Source of the DNA: an uncultured Gammaproteobacteria bacterium
GTDB taxonomy: Bacteria > Pseudomonadota > Gammaproteobacteria > Pseudomonadales > Ketobacteraceae
Length of the DNA: 52,031 bases
Assembly (NCBI GenBank): GCA_913063125.1
Contig: CAJXZM010000020.1
Location: forward strand, 1-52,031
Direction of reading: 5' to 3'
The first letter of the stretch is position 1. Every line of letters starts with the position of its first letter. A program made the position numbers and the translations under genes. Shown here piece after piece: positions 18,875-28,369 of this stretch. The notes under the pieces were generated by a model. That model made no database searches and was not told the DNA's origin. It saw only the letters and a list, made by a program, of their open reading frames with translations.

Positions 18875-19645
18875 TTACTGATAGCTGTTGAGAATATTGT
18901 CTATGGTTCCGTCTGCATACATTGCATTTAATTCCTTTTGTAACTTTTCAACAATTTTCTCTGGTGTTTGTAAACTACAGGCTAACGCTCGTAACGTTGT
19001 GAAATATACCAACTTCTCATCCAACTCGACACCTTCCAAGCCAGAAAAGTAACGTACAGATAACGGGTCTCCCGCCCATAAATCAATTCGCTTCCTATCA
19101 AGTTTTTTAATGTTTTGCTTATCATTTACCACTGTTTTAACGTCATAACCAATGCCATCTAAATATTCTGCCGCCGCACTGCCATTGTAAGACCCTATAC
19201 GTAAACTCTTCGCATCCTGCAAAGTTCTTACTTTTATACCGTCACCTTTCAAGCCATAGAAGGCTGTTTGTGAGATATACAGCGGACTCACCCAACGAAA
19301 AAAAACTTCTCTTTCTTGATTACGCTGCACAGGAAAAAAACACGTATTTGCCGTTTCGCTCACAGTAACATAGGCCCGTTTCCACGGTGTTATTTTCACT
19401 TCAAAGGGTATACCTGCCCTTTCAAACAATGTTGACGCAATATCAACAGCAACGCCTTTTTGGGGGCCACCAACAAAACTATAAGGTGGCAGCACTTCAG
19501 TATATAACGTATAAGTCACAGCAAAAGCACGCGGCGTAAATACACATAATATACCGAGCACAATCAAGATAGATTTCACATTGTTACGGCATGCTCTCAA
19601 AGATTCAATTTTCATAACCCTGATTTTAGCAATTTTTATTTTCAT
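18875..19645 (-). CDS. Periplasmic solute-binding protein, family 3 (polar amino acid type)
   Basis: A 256-residue SBP_bac_3-type protein: signal sequence (SILIVLGILCVFTPRAFA), then YTEVLPPYSF and GVAVDIASTLFERAGIPFEV, the usual first lobe of amino-acid-binding proteins. The hinge-region LRIGSYNGSAAAEYL and the C-terminal helix KLQKELNAMYADGTIDNIL complete the fold. I place the start at the ATG at 19645, 8 bases after AGGAG; frames opening at 19666 would overlap the upstream gene. No permease or ATPase lies near, so it may feed an unlinked transporter or a membrane sensor rather than take part in import from this locus. Confidence 0.82.
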   Translation of the reverse strand: MKIKIAKIRVMKIESLRACRNNVKSILIVLGILCVFTPRAFAVTYTLYTEVLPPYSFVGGPQKGVAVDIASTLFERAGIPFEVKITPWKRAYVTVSETANTCFFPVQRNQEREVFFRWVSPLYISQTAFYGLKGDGIKVRTLQDAKSLRIGSYNGSAAAEYLDGIGYDVKTVVNDKQNIKKLDRKRIDLWAGDPLSVRYFSGLEGVELDEKLVYFTTLRALACSLQTPEKIVEKLQKELNAMYADGTIDNILNSYQ

Positions 19646-19656
19646 GACATAATCTC

Positions 19657-21426
19657 CTAATCCCAAGCTCTCAGCGAATCTTCATAAAAAACTGTTTTAC
19701 CTCTAGGTTTTTCATCCTTCAGCTTAGGTTTCGGGGACCCAGGTTGACTTAACCAGTACTCCTGCTCTTTTTTTGGATTTAGTTTGGGGGCGCAACGATC
19801 CTGTCCTTTAATACCAATATCTTCCAATCGACCATCCATTTCCGAAGCCATTTTGTTCATCGCTTGTTTGGGTGTTAGCTCATTATTTGCTGCAAGAGCA
19901 ATATTCTTCCACCACAAGTCCGCGAGTTTAGGATAGTCCGGAACATTGGTTCCCGTCGGGGACCAGATATCCCTCGCCTTACTGCGATAAAATTCAATGA
20001 GTCCTCCATACTTGTGTGCAATTTCAGCCATTTTTGCAGACTGAACGTCTGAATTTCTAATAGGCGTCAACCCAACCAGAGTTTTCTGTAAAGATACCGT
20101 TTTGGAAACCACAAATTGAGCGTATAACCAAGCTGCTTTTTTTCGCTCAATCGGAGTATTTTTAAGTAATGTCCATGCACCTGTATCCTGGTAACCCAAC
20201 TTCATCCCCTTCTCCCAATAGGGTCCGCGAGGAGATGGCGCCATTCGCCACTTTGGATCCCCCTTCGCATCAACAACAGGAAGCTTTGGGTCAGTTAGCG
20301 CTGCAGTAAACGCGGTGTACCAAAATATCTGCTGTGCAATATGCCCCTGCCCCGGTAATGCCCCTGCTTGAGAAAAATTCATTTCTTTTGCACCAGGAGG
20401 TGCGTATTTTTCTAACCACTCGACAAACTTTGATATCGCATATATTGACGCAGGACTATTTAATGCTCCGCCCCGCTCGACACTTGCACCAACAGGCACA
20501 CAGCCCTCGACACGAATACCCCATTCATCAACAGGGAGTCCGTTAGGTATCCCTTTATCACCCGCCCCCGCCATGGATAACCATGCATCTGAAAATCGCC
20601 AACCTAACGATGGATCTTTACGGCCATAATCCATATGGCCATATACTTTAACGCCATCAATCTCTCTGACATGAATTGAAAAGAACTCAGCAATATCTTC
20701 ATAGGCAGACCAATTAACGGGGACGGCAAGCTCATACCCGTATAAACCTTTGAATTTCCGCTTTAAGTCTGGCCTAGAAAACCAATCGTGGCGATACCAA
20801 TATAAATTCGCAAACTGTTGATCAGGGAGTTGATAAAGTTTACCGTCAGGGCCAGAGGTAAAACTAATCCCCATGAAATCATCAAGATCCAATGTTGGCA
20901 AAGTAACATCCTTACCTTCACCTTTCATAAAATCACTTAACGCCACCACTTTTGCATATCGATAATGTGTACCTATCAGATCACTGTCATTAATATAGGC
21001 ATCATAAATACTGTAAGACATGTTCATCTGAGTCGCTATTTTTTTAACAACATCGTCCTCACCTGTGATTTCATGGATCACCTTAATCCCCGTTATATCT
21101 TCAAATGCTTTCGTTAGAACATTTGCTTCATAGAGGTGAGTATCGATACGTTCAGAAACCACCCTAACCGTAATATCTTGGAAAGGTTTTGCAGCATTCA
21201 CAAACCACTGCATTTCTTGAAGCTGCTCTTTCTTGGATAATGTACTAATACTGAATTCATCATCTATCCAACGTTCAGCCTCATCCATACCAGCGAAACT
21301 TACCATTGGAGTAATACACAAAACCCCAAAGGCAAAAAAAGAAATGTATTTCTTTATAGTATTTTGTAACAAAAAAACACTACATGATATATGTGAATAA
21401 TTTTGACAAGTAAGAATGGCATTCAT
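19657..21426 (-). CDS. GlpV-like periplasmic solute-binding protein, family 1
   Basis: A 589-residue extracellular solute-binding protein. After a long signal region ending ITPMVSFA, the mature part begins ERWIDDEFSISTLSKKEQ. It contains LYQLPDQQFANLYWYRHDWF, GHMDYGRKDPSLGWRF, AQQIFWYTAFTAAL and LVGLTPIRNSDV, all characteristic of the glycerol/polyol-type binding proteins represented by GlpV. Those are normally encoded with ABC permeases and ATPases (GlpSTPQU), none of which is here. I start at the ATG at 21426; an in-frame TTG at 21444 adds six residues. The family-3 binding protein follows 11 bases downstream, so the pair is cotranscribed. Confidence 0.82.
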   Translation of the reverse strand: MNAILTCQNYSHISCSVFLLQNTIKKYISFFAFGVLCITPMVSFAGMDEAERWIDDEFSISTLSKKEQLQEMQWFVNAAKPFQDITVRVVSERIDTHLYEANVLTKAFEDITGIKVIHEITGEDDVVKKIATQMNMSYSIYDAYINDSDLIGTHYRYAKVVALSDFMKGEGKDVTLPTLDLDDFMGISFTSGPDGKLYQLPDQQFANLYWYRHDWFSRPDLKRKFKGLYGYELAVPVNWSAYEDIAEFFSIHVREIDGVKVYGHMDYGRKDPSLGWRFSDAWLSMAGAGDKGIPNGLPVDEWGIRVEGCVPVGASVERGGALNSPASIYAISKFVEWLEKYAPPGAKEMNFSQAGALPGQGHIAQQIFWYTAFTAALTDPKLPVVDAKGDPKWRMAPSPRGPYWEKGMKLGYQDTGAWTLLKNTPIERKKAAWLYAQFVVSKTVSLQKTLVGLTPIRNSDVQSAKMAEIAHKYGGLIEFYRSKARDIWSPTGTNVPDYPKLADLWWKNIALAANNELTPKQAMNKMASEMDGRLEDIGIKGQDRCAPKLNPKKEQEYWLSQPGSPKPKLKDEKPRGKTVFYEDSLRAWD

Positions 21427-21648
21427 GATAGACACCGTCTTCAATAACCAGGAACAAAAACCTACATCCCAGTATGGTAGAGCAAAGCATTCCTGTCACT
21501 TTTATTAAACACTACAAACTGACGGGGATTTGTTTTTTTACGTTATAAAATTGACTACAAAAAAAATAGAACCCACATTGTGATAATTTGGTTCTTACGT
21601 TACGCTTAAATGTGCCAAGTCGATTCTATTTATCCCAAGGTGAATACG

Positions 21649-22806
21649 ATGAACACAAATAAAAAACATTACGCATCATGCCTTTTTTTCATGATCCCCT
21701 TAGTCCTCCCCTCATTCAGTAACGCCGACGTAGCCCTAACATCAGCAGACTCCGACTGGAAAGCCAGCGTCAGCGGCTCCCTCCCTATATTTATGGTGAT
21801 TTCAGACTTTGATAAAGGAACGGAAGAAAAAGCCACACGCATTATGTCTGGTTTCAATCCTGTAAACTTAACATTTCATGTTTCCGCACCGGAATTTAAC
21901 GGTATTACCGTTTCCTCTCACGTGCAAATCGACACCCACTTACAAGGTTCCCAAACTCAAAACTCAGGCACCTTTGAAAGCAGGGTTGCTGAGATAAAAA
22001 TCAGTGGCGACTTTGGAACATTGAATGTGGGTAAAGGGTTTGGCATATTTAATAGCTCCGCTATAGGCGATCTAGGGAGCGGTATGGGCGTAGGACTACT
22101 CGGTGGTGGTGCTGACACGGGTAATGCAACCGGTGGACGAATAGGGACAGGTTATGTCTATGCGAACTTCAACCCAAGAATTATGTATACCTCTCACGAC
22201 TCCAATGGCCTCACTTTTAAGGTAGGGCTCTTTAATCCAGAAGAACCTACCAATGCAGCAGGTGCTGTTGAAACTGCACTGCCTAGAATTGAGGGGCAGG
22301 TTAATCTTGCATTCACATCCAACAATGCAGACATTAAGCTATGGTCAGGGTTCATGTGGCAAGAAGTTGAGTTAATCGTAGAAGATGTAGATTATGATAT
22401 GAGAGGTATCGACGTTGGATTCCACCTGGATGCTGGTCTCTTTGGATTAACCGCCGCTTATACTGATACATTAGGTATCGGTGCTGACGGTTTATACGGC
22501 TTTGATGCAATTTCTGACGCTGACGTAGATGGCTCTCAATGGTATATTGAAGGAGATATCGTTGTTGGAAAATCAACATACGGTATTAGCTATGGCGAAG
22601 GTGACCAAGATTCTCACACGTCACCTTTTGTCGTCCCCGAAATTAAAAATGAGCTCGTCATGCTTTTTCTAAGACACAAAATCACACCTAACCTAACGGT
22701 TATGGGGGAATTACAAAAGTATGAATCTACAACCAAAACAGCAGCAACAAGTATAACCACCACAAAATATAACGCTGCAGCCCTTGGCTTTCAGTTTGAC
22801 TTCTAA
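21649..22806 (+). CDS. Outer-membrane porin (general Gram-negative type)
   Basis: A 385-residue porin: signal peptide ending PSFSNA, then long amphipathic strands with Gly/Asp turns (FESRVAEIKISGDFGTLNVG, IEGQVNLAFTSNNADIKLW) and a C-terminal FQFDF with terminal Phe. The order of segments, including an NVGKGFGIF-type motif after the third strand, resembles trimeric 16-strand porins. I start at the ATG at 21649, preceded by AAGGTGA; an upstream ATG at 21610 would spoil the signal peptide. It is divergent from the two binding-protein genes, so uptake and binding of the same solute is a reasonable guess. A strong hairpin follows. Confidence 0.85.
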   Translation: MNTNKKHYASCLFFMIPLVLPSFSNADVALTSADSDWKASVSGSLPIFMVISDFDKGTEEKATRIMSGFNPVNLTFHVSAPEFNGITVSSHVQIDTHLQGSQTQNSGTFESRVAEIKISGDFGTLNVGKGFGIFNSSAIGDLGSGMGVGLLGGGADTGNATGGRIGTGYVYANFNPRIMYTSHDSNGLTFKVGLFNPEEPTNAAGAVETALPRIEGQVNLAFTSNNADIKLWSGFMWQEVELIVEDVDYDMRGIDVGFHLDAGLFGLTAAYTDTLGIGADGLYGFDAISDADVDGSQWYIEGDIVVGKSTYGISYGEGDQDSHTSPFVVPEIKNELVMLFLRHKITPNLTVMGELQKYESTTKTAATSITTTKYNAAALGFQFDF

Positions 22807-22818
22807 GATAAATCCAAT

Positions 22819-22850
22819 GCAACACTACCAACAACTATTGGTAGTGTTGC
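22819..22850. terminator. 13-bp hairpin between porin and diiron-protein genes
   Basis: GCAACACTACCAA at 22819-22831 pairs exactly with TTGGTAGTGTTGC at 22838-22850 across a 6-base loop. It lies 12 bases after the porin stop and 15 bases beyond the 3' end of the convergent gene, so it can act on both transcripts. T-runs on either side are short, so efficiency is uncertain. Confidence 0.7.
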
Positions 22851-22865
22851 TAGTGTTAGTTACAA

Positions 22866-23987
22866 TTAATTTTGGCCTGACGCCTTGAGACTTGGAAGAT
22901 CGCGACCATCATCATACAGCGGTTTTGATAGGTCATCCCAATCAATCGTTGCATCACTTGTCATATCCTCAAACTCTAATACGCCAAGTTCTTCATACTT
23001 TCCACGCACATTATCCGTTAACAAACCAATACGTTTTAAATTTGGAATAACACGAGTGAACAAACACTTCCTAAAATGAACCATAACCTCAGCTTCAAGA
23101 ACGCGTTTTCTAGCAGCCTCTACATCCCAACCAAAGTGCTCAAACACATCGGTTGCCACCAAACGCTCTCGCATCACACAACAAGCTTCATAAGCAAATT
23201 GCGCTCGTTCTTCACGCTCTTTATCAGAAAGTGATTTTACAAAGTCCTCAAGGTAGTTAACACCAAAGGTTACATGGCGTGCTTCATCTCGAATTACCAA
23301 CTGCACTATATCTCGTAGTAAAGCATCTTTTGAGACCATCTTCATGGTGTTAAACGCCGCTAACGCTAAACCCTCAATAATAATTTGCATGCCAATAAAT
23401 TTCAAATCCCAACGGGAATCCGTCAGGATTTTGTCCAATAGCAGTTTTAGATTATCGTTAATCGGGTATCTAATGCCCACTTTGTCATTAAGATATTTGG
23501 CAAACACCTCGACATGACGGGCCTCATCAAATGTTTGTGAAGCCGCATATAATTTTGCATCGTAGGTTGGAGCACAAGAAACCAACTGAGATGAAACAAG
23601 CAAGGCCCCCTGCTCACCATGTAGAAACTGTGATAATGTCCACGATTGATTATGCCAAGAAAATCGAAGCTTTTCTTCTTCAGACAGGGCTTCATAAGGT
23701 GCATAACCAACAAACGGATTGAACATTTCATCAGTAGGGAATTCTGTTTTCGGAAACTCAATAGACCAATCGACATCGATTCCGGCATTCCAATTCAACT
23801 CTTTTCCAAGCTCATAAAGCTTACGAATTCGCCCATCTGCAGAATTGTAATCCCAATTATATGCCCCCGTTAAAGGCGTATTAAATATTTCAATAACATC
23901 ATCAACATGTTCCTTTGTCAAACGCCCGTCAAGGTCGTCACATTCAACAATGTCTTTTGGCGGCTGATCTACGATATTTAAACCCAT
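22866..23987 (-). CDS. Ferritin-like diiron-carboxylate protein of unknown function
   Basis: A 373-residue soluble protein with a four-helix diiron ligand set: Glu125 (HGEQGALL), Glu155-x2-His158 (DEARHVEVF), Glu205 (IIIEGLAL) and Glu235-x2-His238 (DEARHVTFG). This four-Glu, two-His pattern is that of R2/monooxygenase-type diiron enzymes; the extra His of AurF N-oxygenases is absent. A conserved N-terminal region (IVDQPPKDIVECDDLDGR) precedes the bundle. The ATG at 23987 has GAGGA 8 bases upstream; upstream in-frame ATGs have none. Probably an O2-activating oxygenase or oxidase, but no partner reductase is nearby and the substrate is unknown. Confidence 0.78.
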   Translation of the reverse strand: MGLNIVDQPPKDIVECDDLDGRLTKEHVDDVIEIFNTPLTGAYNWDYNSADGRIRKLYELGKELNWNAGIDVDWSIEFPKTEFPTDEMFNPFVGYAPYEALSEEEKLRFSWHNQSWTLSQFLHGEQGALLVSSQLVSCAPTYDAKLYAASQTFDEARHVEVFAKYLNDKVGIRYPINDNLKLLLDKILTDSRWDLKFIGMQIIIEGLALAAFNTMKMVSKDALLRDIVQLVIRDEARHVTFGVNYLEDFVKSLSDKEREERAQFAYEACCVMRERLVATDVFEHFGWDVEAARKRVLEAEVMVHFRKCLFTRVIPNLKRIGLLTDNVRGKYEELGVLEFEDMTSDATIDWDDLSKPLYDDGRDLPSLKASGQN

Positions 23988-24311
23988 ATTTCTTTTCCTC
24001 TGTAAAACTGGCATCTTATTAAAATATAGACAATCTAACGGGGTATACAGGCCATAGAGCAAATTAACCTAAAAAACCCTTTCCACCTTTATTGGGATAA
24101 TTGTCGCCTCTTTAGTAAACTACCAACTGATGCTTATTTGAGACAATGGCAAACACCGACAGAAAACCATTATTGTTGGTATCTCGACACAAAAACCACC
24201 TAACAAGCAATCAGTTATAACCAGATTTGCACTTGTTGGATAACCGCTATAACCTGACTCAATACCACCTCACTCAAACTACCAATACATTTATCACCAG
24301 GAGAACGCACC
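23988..24311. other. Gene-free spacer between diiron protein and gcdH
   Basis: This 324-base AT-rich divergent spacer holds no credible gene. It ends with CCAGGAGAA, the ribosome-binding site of gcdH. Apart from a candidate promoter at 24227-24253, I see no hairpin or repeat in it. Confidence 0.5.
24227..24253 (+). promoter_or_regulatory. Candidate sigma-70 promoter for gcdH
   Basis: TTGCAC (24227-24232) and TATAAC (24248-24253) are each one mismatch from consensus or close to it, with a 15-base spacer, at the short end of the usual range. It would give a leader of roughly 50 bases before the gcdH ATG. Confidence 0.35.
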
Positions 24312-25487
24312 ATGGCACATTCGAACTTTTCCTGGGAAGACCCCTTTCAACTGCAGTCATTATTGAGCCTAGAAGAAATAGCTATTCAAAAAACGGCGTC
24401 AGAGTACGCTCAACAAAAATTATCGCCACGTATTCAACAAGCATTTAGATCCGAACACTTTGATCGCGCTATTTTTTTAGAAATGGGGAAGTTGGGATTG
24501 CTAGGGTCAACACTTCCTTCTCAATTTGGATGTGCAAATATCAACTATACCGCTTACGGTCTTATTTCACGGGAAATCGAAAAAGTCGATAGCGGATACC
24601 GCTCGGCCCTCAGCGTGCAATCGTCCTTAGTTATGTATCCAATTTTCAAATATGGGTCAGATGCACAACAGAAAAAATATTTGCCTCCTCTCGCTACTGG
24701 CGAACATGTTGGCTGCTTTGGCCTAACAGAACCTGACCATGGATCAGATCCTGGCAGCATGATAACAAAAGCGATTAAAGTAGAGGGAGGCTTCCGATTA
24801 AACGGTCAGAAGATGTGGATTACCAACGCCCCAATCGCCGATACCTTAATAATATGGGCAAAGTTAGACGAAAAAATCCGCGGTTTTATTATAGAGCGTG
24901 ACTTCCAAGGTTTATCAACACCAACCATAACCGGTAAACTTTCACTACGATCCTCCATCACTGGGGAAATTGTATTGGAAGATGTTTTTGTACCTAACAA
25001 CAATCTATTGCCTAATACAGAAGGGCTAGGCGGCCCCTTTGGCTGCCTTAATAAGGCACGATTTGGTATCTCATGGGGTGTCATGGGGGCTGCAGAAAAC
25101 TGCTGGTTCGCCGCGAGACAATACAGCCTTGACCGCATTCAATTTAACAAACCGTTAGCAGGGACCCAATTAATTCAAAAGAAACTGGCCGATATGCAAA
25201 CGGATATCGCACTAGGGCTCAACGGAGCATTAACCATGGGTCGCTTAATGGATAATAATCGCTGTCCAGCAGAATTAATCTCTCTCATGAAACGAAACAA
25301 CTGTGGAAAAGCACTCGAGATAGCGAGGATTTCACGAGATATTCATGGGGCAAACGGAATAAGTGATGAATACCCGGTTATGCGACATATGTTAAATTTG
25401 GAAACGGTTAATACTTATGAAGGAACACACGATATACATGCGCTAATTTTAGGGCGTGCACAAACAGGGCTACAAGCGTTTACCTAA
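24312..25487 (+). CDS. gcdH: Glutaryl-CoA dehydrogenase
   Basis: FAD enzyme that oxidises and decarboxylates glutaryl-CoA to crotonyl-CoA, the common end of lysine, hydroxylysine and tryptophan breakdown. The 391-residue product has the acyl-CoA dehydrogenase layout. Glutaryl-specific features are Arg97 in [15 protein letters not shown] (binding the substrate carboxylate) and catalytic Glu370 in [19 protein letters not shown]/substrate motifs [15 protein letters not shown] and [10 protein letters not shown] are also present. The ATG follows a good AGGAGA site. The class III CoA-transferase often found beside gcdH is not adjacent here; one of that class lies about 14 kb away at 9298. Electrons would pass to ETF. 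Confidence 0.95.
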   Translation: MAHSNFSWEDPFQLQSLLSLEEIAIQKTASEYAQQKLSPRIQQAFRSEHFDRAIFLEMGKLGLLGSTLPSQFGCANINYTAYGLISREIEKVDSGYRSALSVQSSLVMYPIFKYGSDAQQKKYLPPLATGEHVGCFGLTEPDHGSDPGSMITKAIKVEGGFRLNGQKMWITNAPIADTLIIWAKLDEKIRGFIIERDFQGLSTPTITGKLSLRSSITGEIVLEDVFVPNNNLLPNTEGLGGPFGCLNKARFGISWGVMGAAENCWFAARQYSLDRIQFNKPLAGTQLIQKKLADMQTDIALGLNGALTMGRLMDNNRCPAELISLMKRNNCGKALEIARISRDIHGANGISDEYPVMRHMLNLETVNTYEGTHDIHALILGRAQTGLQAFT

Positions 25488-25522
25488 ATCAACACCATAA
25501 TAACAATAATGACTCAAATACT

Positions 25523-27010
25523 ATGAAGATCACTTTTTTTACTTATAACACAACCATTCAACCCTTAATTCTCTGTGTTCTGTTTGCTTTTTCAGCACTG
25601 TCCTATTCAGCGTCATCGAATACTAAACCCGCTACTGTCACTACCGTAAGCTCGGCGATAAAGGTCAATAGTTTCACAATGGATAACGGCCTCCATGTTA
25701 TCCATCATTATCGCCCCTTTAGTAAATCCGTGACGTTGCAAATGGTAGTAGGTGGCGGCCTAGATCAATACCCCTGTGACAAACACCAGACGCCGCATGT
25801 GCTAGAACATATGCTACTTGCCAAAACCAGCCGCTTTGAAGAAGGGGAAATGCGACAGGTCATAAAGAACTTAGGCGGATCAATAAACGGATTTACTGCC
25901 CAAGAATACACTCACTATAGCGTAACACTACATTCCGCTTATCTAGAAACCGGATTAGATACACTTTACTCCGTATTGTTTGAGCCCGCCCTATCAAACA
26001 ATACGCTAAAAAAGAGCATTACAGCAGTTCATGCTGAAATTGGCACAACAGACAATGCCATAAAAAATCTCATCAATAACAAACCGAACGTGACAAGTTT
26101 AGGGATTGCTCGGCTCTACGCGAATAGCAACCTCGACTGCTCAACGAAAAGCTCTCCCAGTGCAATTACGTTAACAGAAACACAAAAGGCTTACAGCACA
26201 TTGTACCACCCCTCCAATATGACGCTAATTATACTGGGCAATGTAGAAATGAAACAACTCACTCCAGACAAGCTGGACCACTTTACCAACATCAACGACC
26301 TAAAAACCGCTCCATACAATAAGACCTCATTATTAACGACTGATACAACACCTATTGTTGAGCATGGGAAATTTTCCGAATCAAAAGTACACGTAAATTT
26401 GCTGCTGCCCGCAACGGGAAAAAGCTCCGGGAACACCGCGGCCTTTCAGCTTATTAGCGATTATTTTGGGGAGATATTGTTTAACGAATTAAGAATACAG
26501 CTTGGTATTGCCTATTCACCACGCGCTAGGTATATCGCTGGTAGCGACCTTGGGCACATTCATGTTACAGCCGAAACAACTCTTGAAGGGGAAGAAAGAG
26601 TCACAAAATCTATTTTAGATCACTACAAAGTACTTGTCACAAAAGGTATCCCTGAAGAAGATATCATTCGATTAAAAAAACGAGCCATTTTGAAATTTGA
26701 AAGTGAAGAACGGAAAAACATCAAAATCGCTCAACAGATACGGCATAACCGATTACAAATCAAAATAACAGGGGCGATGCCAAGTGCCATTGGTGAGATT
26801 AAAGCGCTAACCCCTTTATCAGTAAAACGAGTCATTGATAAATACTTCCCTCAACAACCCGTTTTAGCAATTCTTAGACCTCTAAATAACAACGAACTCA
26901 TTCAAAGATTATTGCTCATTGTTATTATCTCATGCCTTATTGCGCTACCTTTATTTCACTGGTTACACAAACGCCGAGAGCTAAAAACCATCAAATCTAG
27001 CCAAGCTTAA
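25523..27010 (+). CDS. Membrane-tethered M16B zinc peptidase
   Basis: A 495-residue M16 peptidase with a signal peptide (about 1-30), an active N-terminal half with HVLEH (His92, Glu95, His96) and distal Glu172 in VHAEIGTTD, and an inactive second half containing RIQLGIAYSPRARYIAGSDL. Unusually it ends with a membrane helix (about 466-483, LLLIVIISCLIALPLFHWL) followed by a basic tail. The catalytic domains should therefore sit in the periplasm, held to the inner membrane. Typical bacterial M16B proteins lack this C-terminal anchor. It starts 35 bases after gcdH and is probably cotranscribed, though no function links them. It is convergent with parA (3-base gap). Confidence 0.85.
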   Translation: MKITFFTYNTTIQPLILCVLFAFSALSYSASSNTKPATVTTVSSAIKVNSFTMDNGLHVIHHYRPFSKSVTLQMVVGGGLDQYPCDKHQTPHVLEHMLLAKTSRFEEGEMRQVIKNLGGSINGFTAQEYTHYSVTLHSAYLETGLDTLYSVLFEPALSNNTLKKSITAVHAEIGTTDNAIKNLINNKPNVTSLGIARLYANSNLDCSTKSSPSAITLTETQKAYSTLYHPSNMTLIILGNVEMKQLTPDKLDHFTNINDLKTAPYNKTSLLTTDTTPIVEHGKFSESKVHVNLLLPATGKSSGNTAAFQLISDYFGEILFNELRIQLGIAYSPRARYIAGSDLGHIHVTAETTLEGEERVTKSILDHYKVLVTKGIPEEDIIRLKKRAILKFESEERKNIKIAQQIRHNRLQIKITGAMPSAIGEIKALTPLSVKRVIDKYFPQQPVLAILRPLNNNELIQRLLLIVIISCLIALPLFHWLHKRRELKTIKSSQA

Positions 27011-27013
27011 ACA

Positions 27014-27829
27014 TTAAGCTTCCACTTTCCCCTCTTTAACATCTGATGCTGAAACACCAAACCCTGGATGCAACAACTCAAACAACGCCACAAATTCATG
27101 GGTTAATTTATGTTTGGGAAAGGCATGGATTAACGGTAAAGCCAGGTCGTGGGATTCTCTCATTTTTATCGAGCTTGAAAGAAATGCTTCCAAAATAGGT
27201 AGCTTCTCATCCCTTAATTCTTGAATGATTCGCTGAGGTAAACTAGCCCTAGGCTGATATTGATTAACAACAATACCTTCTACATCCAAATCTTCATTGT
27301 GATCCGAGCGAGTTTCATCGATATTATTCATCAATGTATATAAGGCTTGGCGTGAGAACTCATCACAATCGAATGGAATTAAGCAGGCATCAGCAGCGAT
27401 TAACGCAGACATGGAGTAGAAATTAAACGCTGGTGGGGTATCGATATAAATAGCATCATAACCTTGTAATGACGTAATACCGTCTCGAAGCTTATAAATC
27501 TTATGCTTAGATTCCAACTGCGACATGATATCCCCAAGCTCAGGATTCGCAGCAATAACATCTAAGTTTTTAAACGGTGTAGAAAGAACAAAATCCTTTA
27601 ATTTACGTCGATTCCTACCCCGGAAGGATAACGTTTGCGCAAAAAAAACACCTATATCGTTGTCGGCAGTGTCTGCACCTGAACCAAGTAAGTATTGGGT
27701 TGTATTACACTGCGGATCCAAATCTATGATCAAGGTCCGCAGCCCTCTATCCGCACTTATCGCTGCCAAATTTGTCGCAATACTAGACTTACCGACTCCG
27801 CCTTTTTGATTAAAGACAACTCTTCGCAT
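27014..27829 (-). CDS. ParA-family ATPase (orphan)
   Basis: A 271-residue ParA/MinD-superfamily ATPase. The deviant Walker A KGGVGKSS has signature Lys9 and catalytic Lys14. The switch region DLDPQCNTTQYLLG and Walker B YIDTPPAF are intact. There is no N-terminal DNA-binding domain and no ParB or centromere repeats nearby, so it is an orphan, more likely positioning a cellular cargo on the nucleoid than segregating a replicon. Ribosome-binding site GGGGAA. It lies 15 bases downstream of the YkvA-type gene in the same unit, and about 500 bases across a divergent spacer from a phasin gene. Confidence 0.9.
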   Translation of the reverse strand: MRRVVFNQKGGVGKSSIATNLAAISADRGLRTLIIDLDPQCNTTQYLLGSGADTADNDIGVFFAQTLSFRGRNRRKLKDFVLSTPFKNLDVIAANPELGDIMSQLESKHKIYKLRDGITSLQGYDAIYIDTPPAFNFYSMSALIAADACLIPFDCDEFSRQALYTLMNNIDETRSDHNEDLDVEGIVVNQYQPRASLPQRIIQELRDEKLPILEAFLSSSIKMRESHDLALPLIHAFPKHKLTHEFVALFELLHPGFGVSASDVKEGKVEA

Positions 27830-27844
27830 GTAGCATTCCCCGCT

Positions 27845-28243
27845 TTACATTACATTATTAGGCATATCAGGTGTTTTTGAACGAGCTCGCAGTTTAAGGG
27901 AAACTAGCGTCTCTTCAACTCTTTTCTTTATTGCTGGAGAGATATAAGGGGCCACCGCCGCAAGCGCAGACACCAAAACACCAAGATCATCAACAAAACC
28001 CACAACAGGTGTCACATCAGGTATCGCATCAGGTATTACGATAAAGTACCCTAACGCAGCAATCACTGTGCCTTTAACCCATAGAGGTAACTCAGCAGAT
28101 TTTGCCAGATAAAACAACTGTAAGACTGTTGATATTAACCTCGTACCTTGCCTAGTTTTTAATAGAGGTAAAGCCGATATTATTTTGGTTAATAATTCAT
28201 CGCGACTGTACTCTGAGGCGTAAGACGAACCATTGTTCTGCAT
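27845..28243 (-). CDS. YkvA-family (DUF1232) membrane protein
   Basis: A 132-residue protein with the DUF1232 core: hydrophobic segment VIAALGYFIVIPDAIPDVTP followed by VVGFVDDLGVLVSALAAV. The invariant Pro-Asp-x-Ile-Pro-Asp and the Asp-Asp-Leu are present. The family is membrane-associated and of unknown function. A strong GGAGGATAAT site precedes the ATG. It is first in a two-gene unit with the ParA-type ATPase, and the close spacing suggests they work or are regulated together. Confidence 0.85.
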   Translation of the reverse strand: MQNNGSSYASEYSRDELLTKIISALPLLKTRQGTRLISTVLQLFYLAKSAELPLWVKGTVIAALGYFIVIPDAIPDVTPVVGFVDDLGVLVSALAAVAPYISPAIKKRVEETLVSLKLRARSKTPDMPNNVM

Positions 28244-28292
28244 ATTATCCTCCGGACCAGCAATTATTATCCATTCAGTATACCCTTCTCGG

Positions 28293-28321
28293 TTGACCTC
28301 ATGTCAATATATCAATAACTT
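28293..28321 (+). promoter_or_regulatory. Candidate promoter for the phasin gene
   Basis: TTGACC (28293-28298) is followed after exactly 17 bases by TAACTT (28316-28321), a good -35 with a poor -10. It lies about 50 bases upstream of the phasin ATG in the divergent spacer. Confidence 0.3.
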
Positions 28322-28369
28322 AGGGAGTTAGTTCTTAAACCCCACCCAACGGCACACAAGGAGTAATTA

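Noticed and set aside
19657..22806. A complete glycerol/polyol ABC import operon
   Set aside because: Only the binding protein is present; both flanks were read and contain no permease or ATPase gene.
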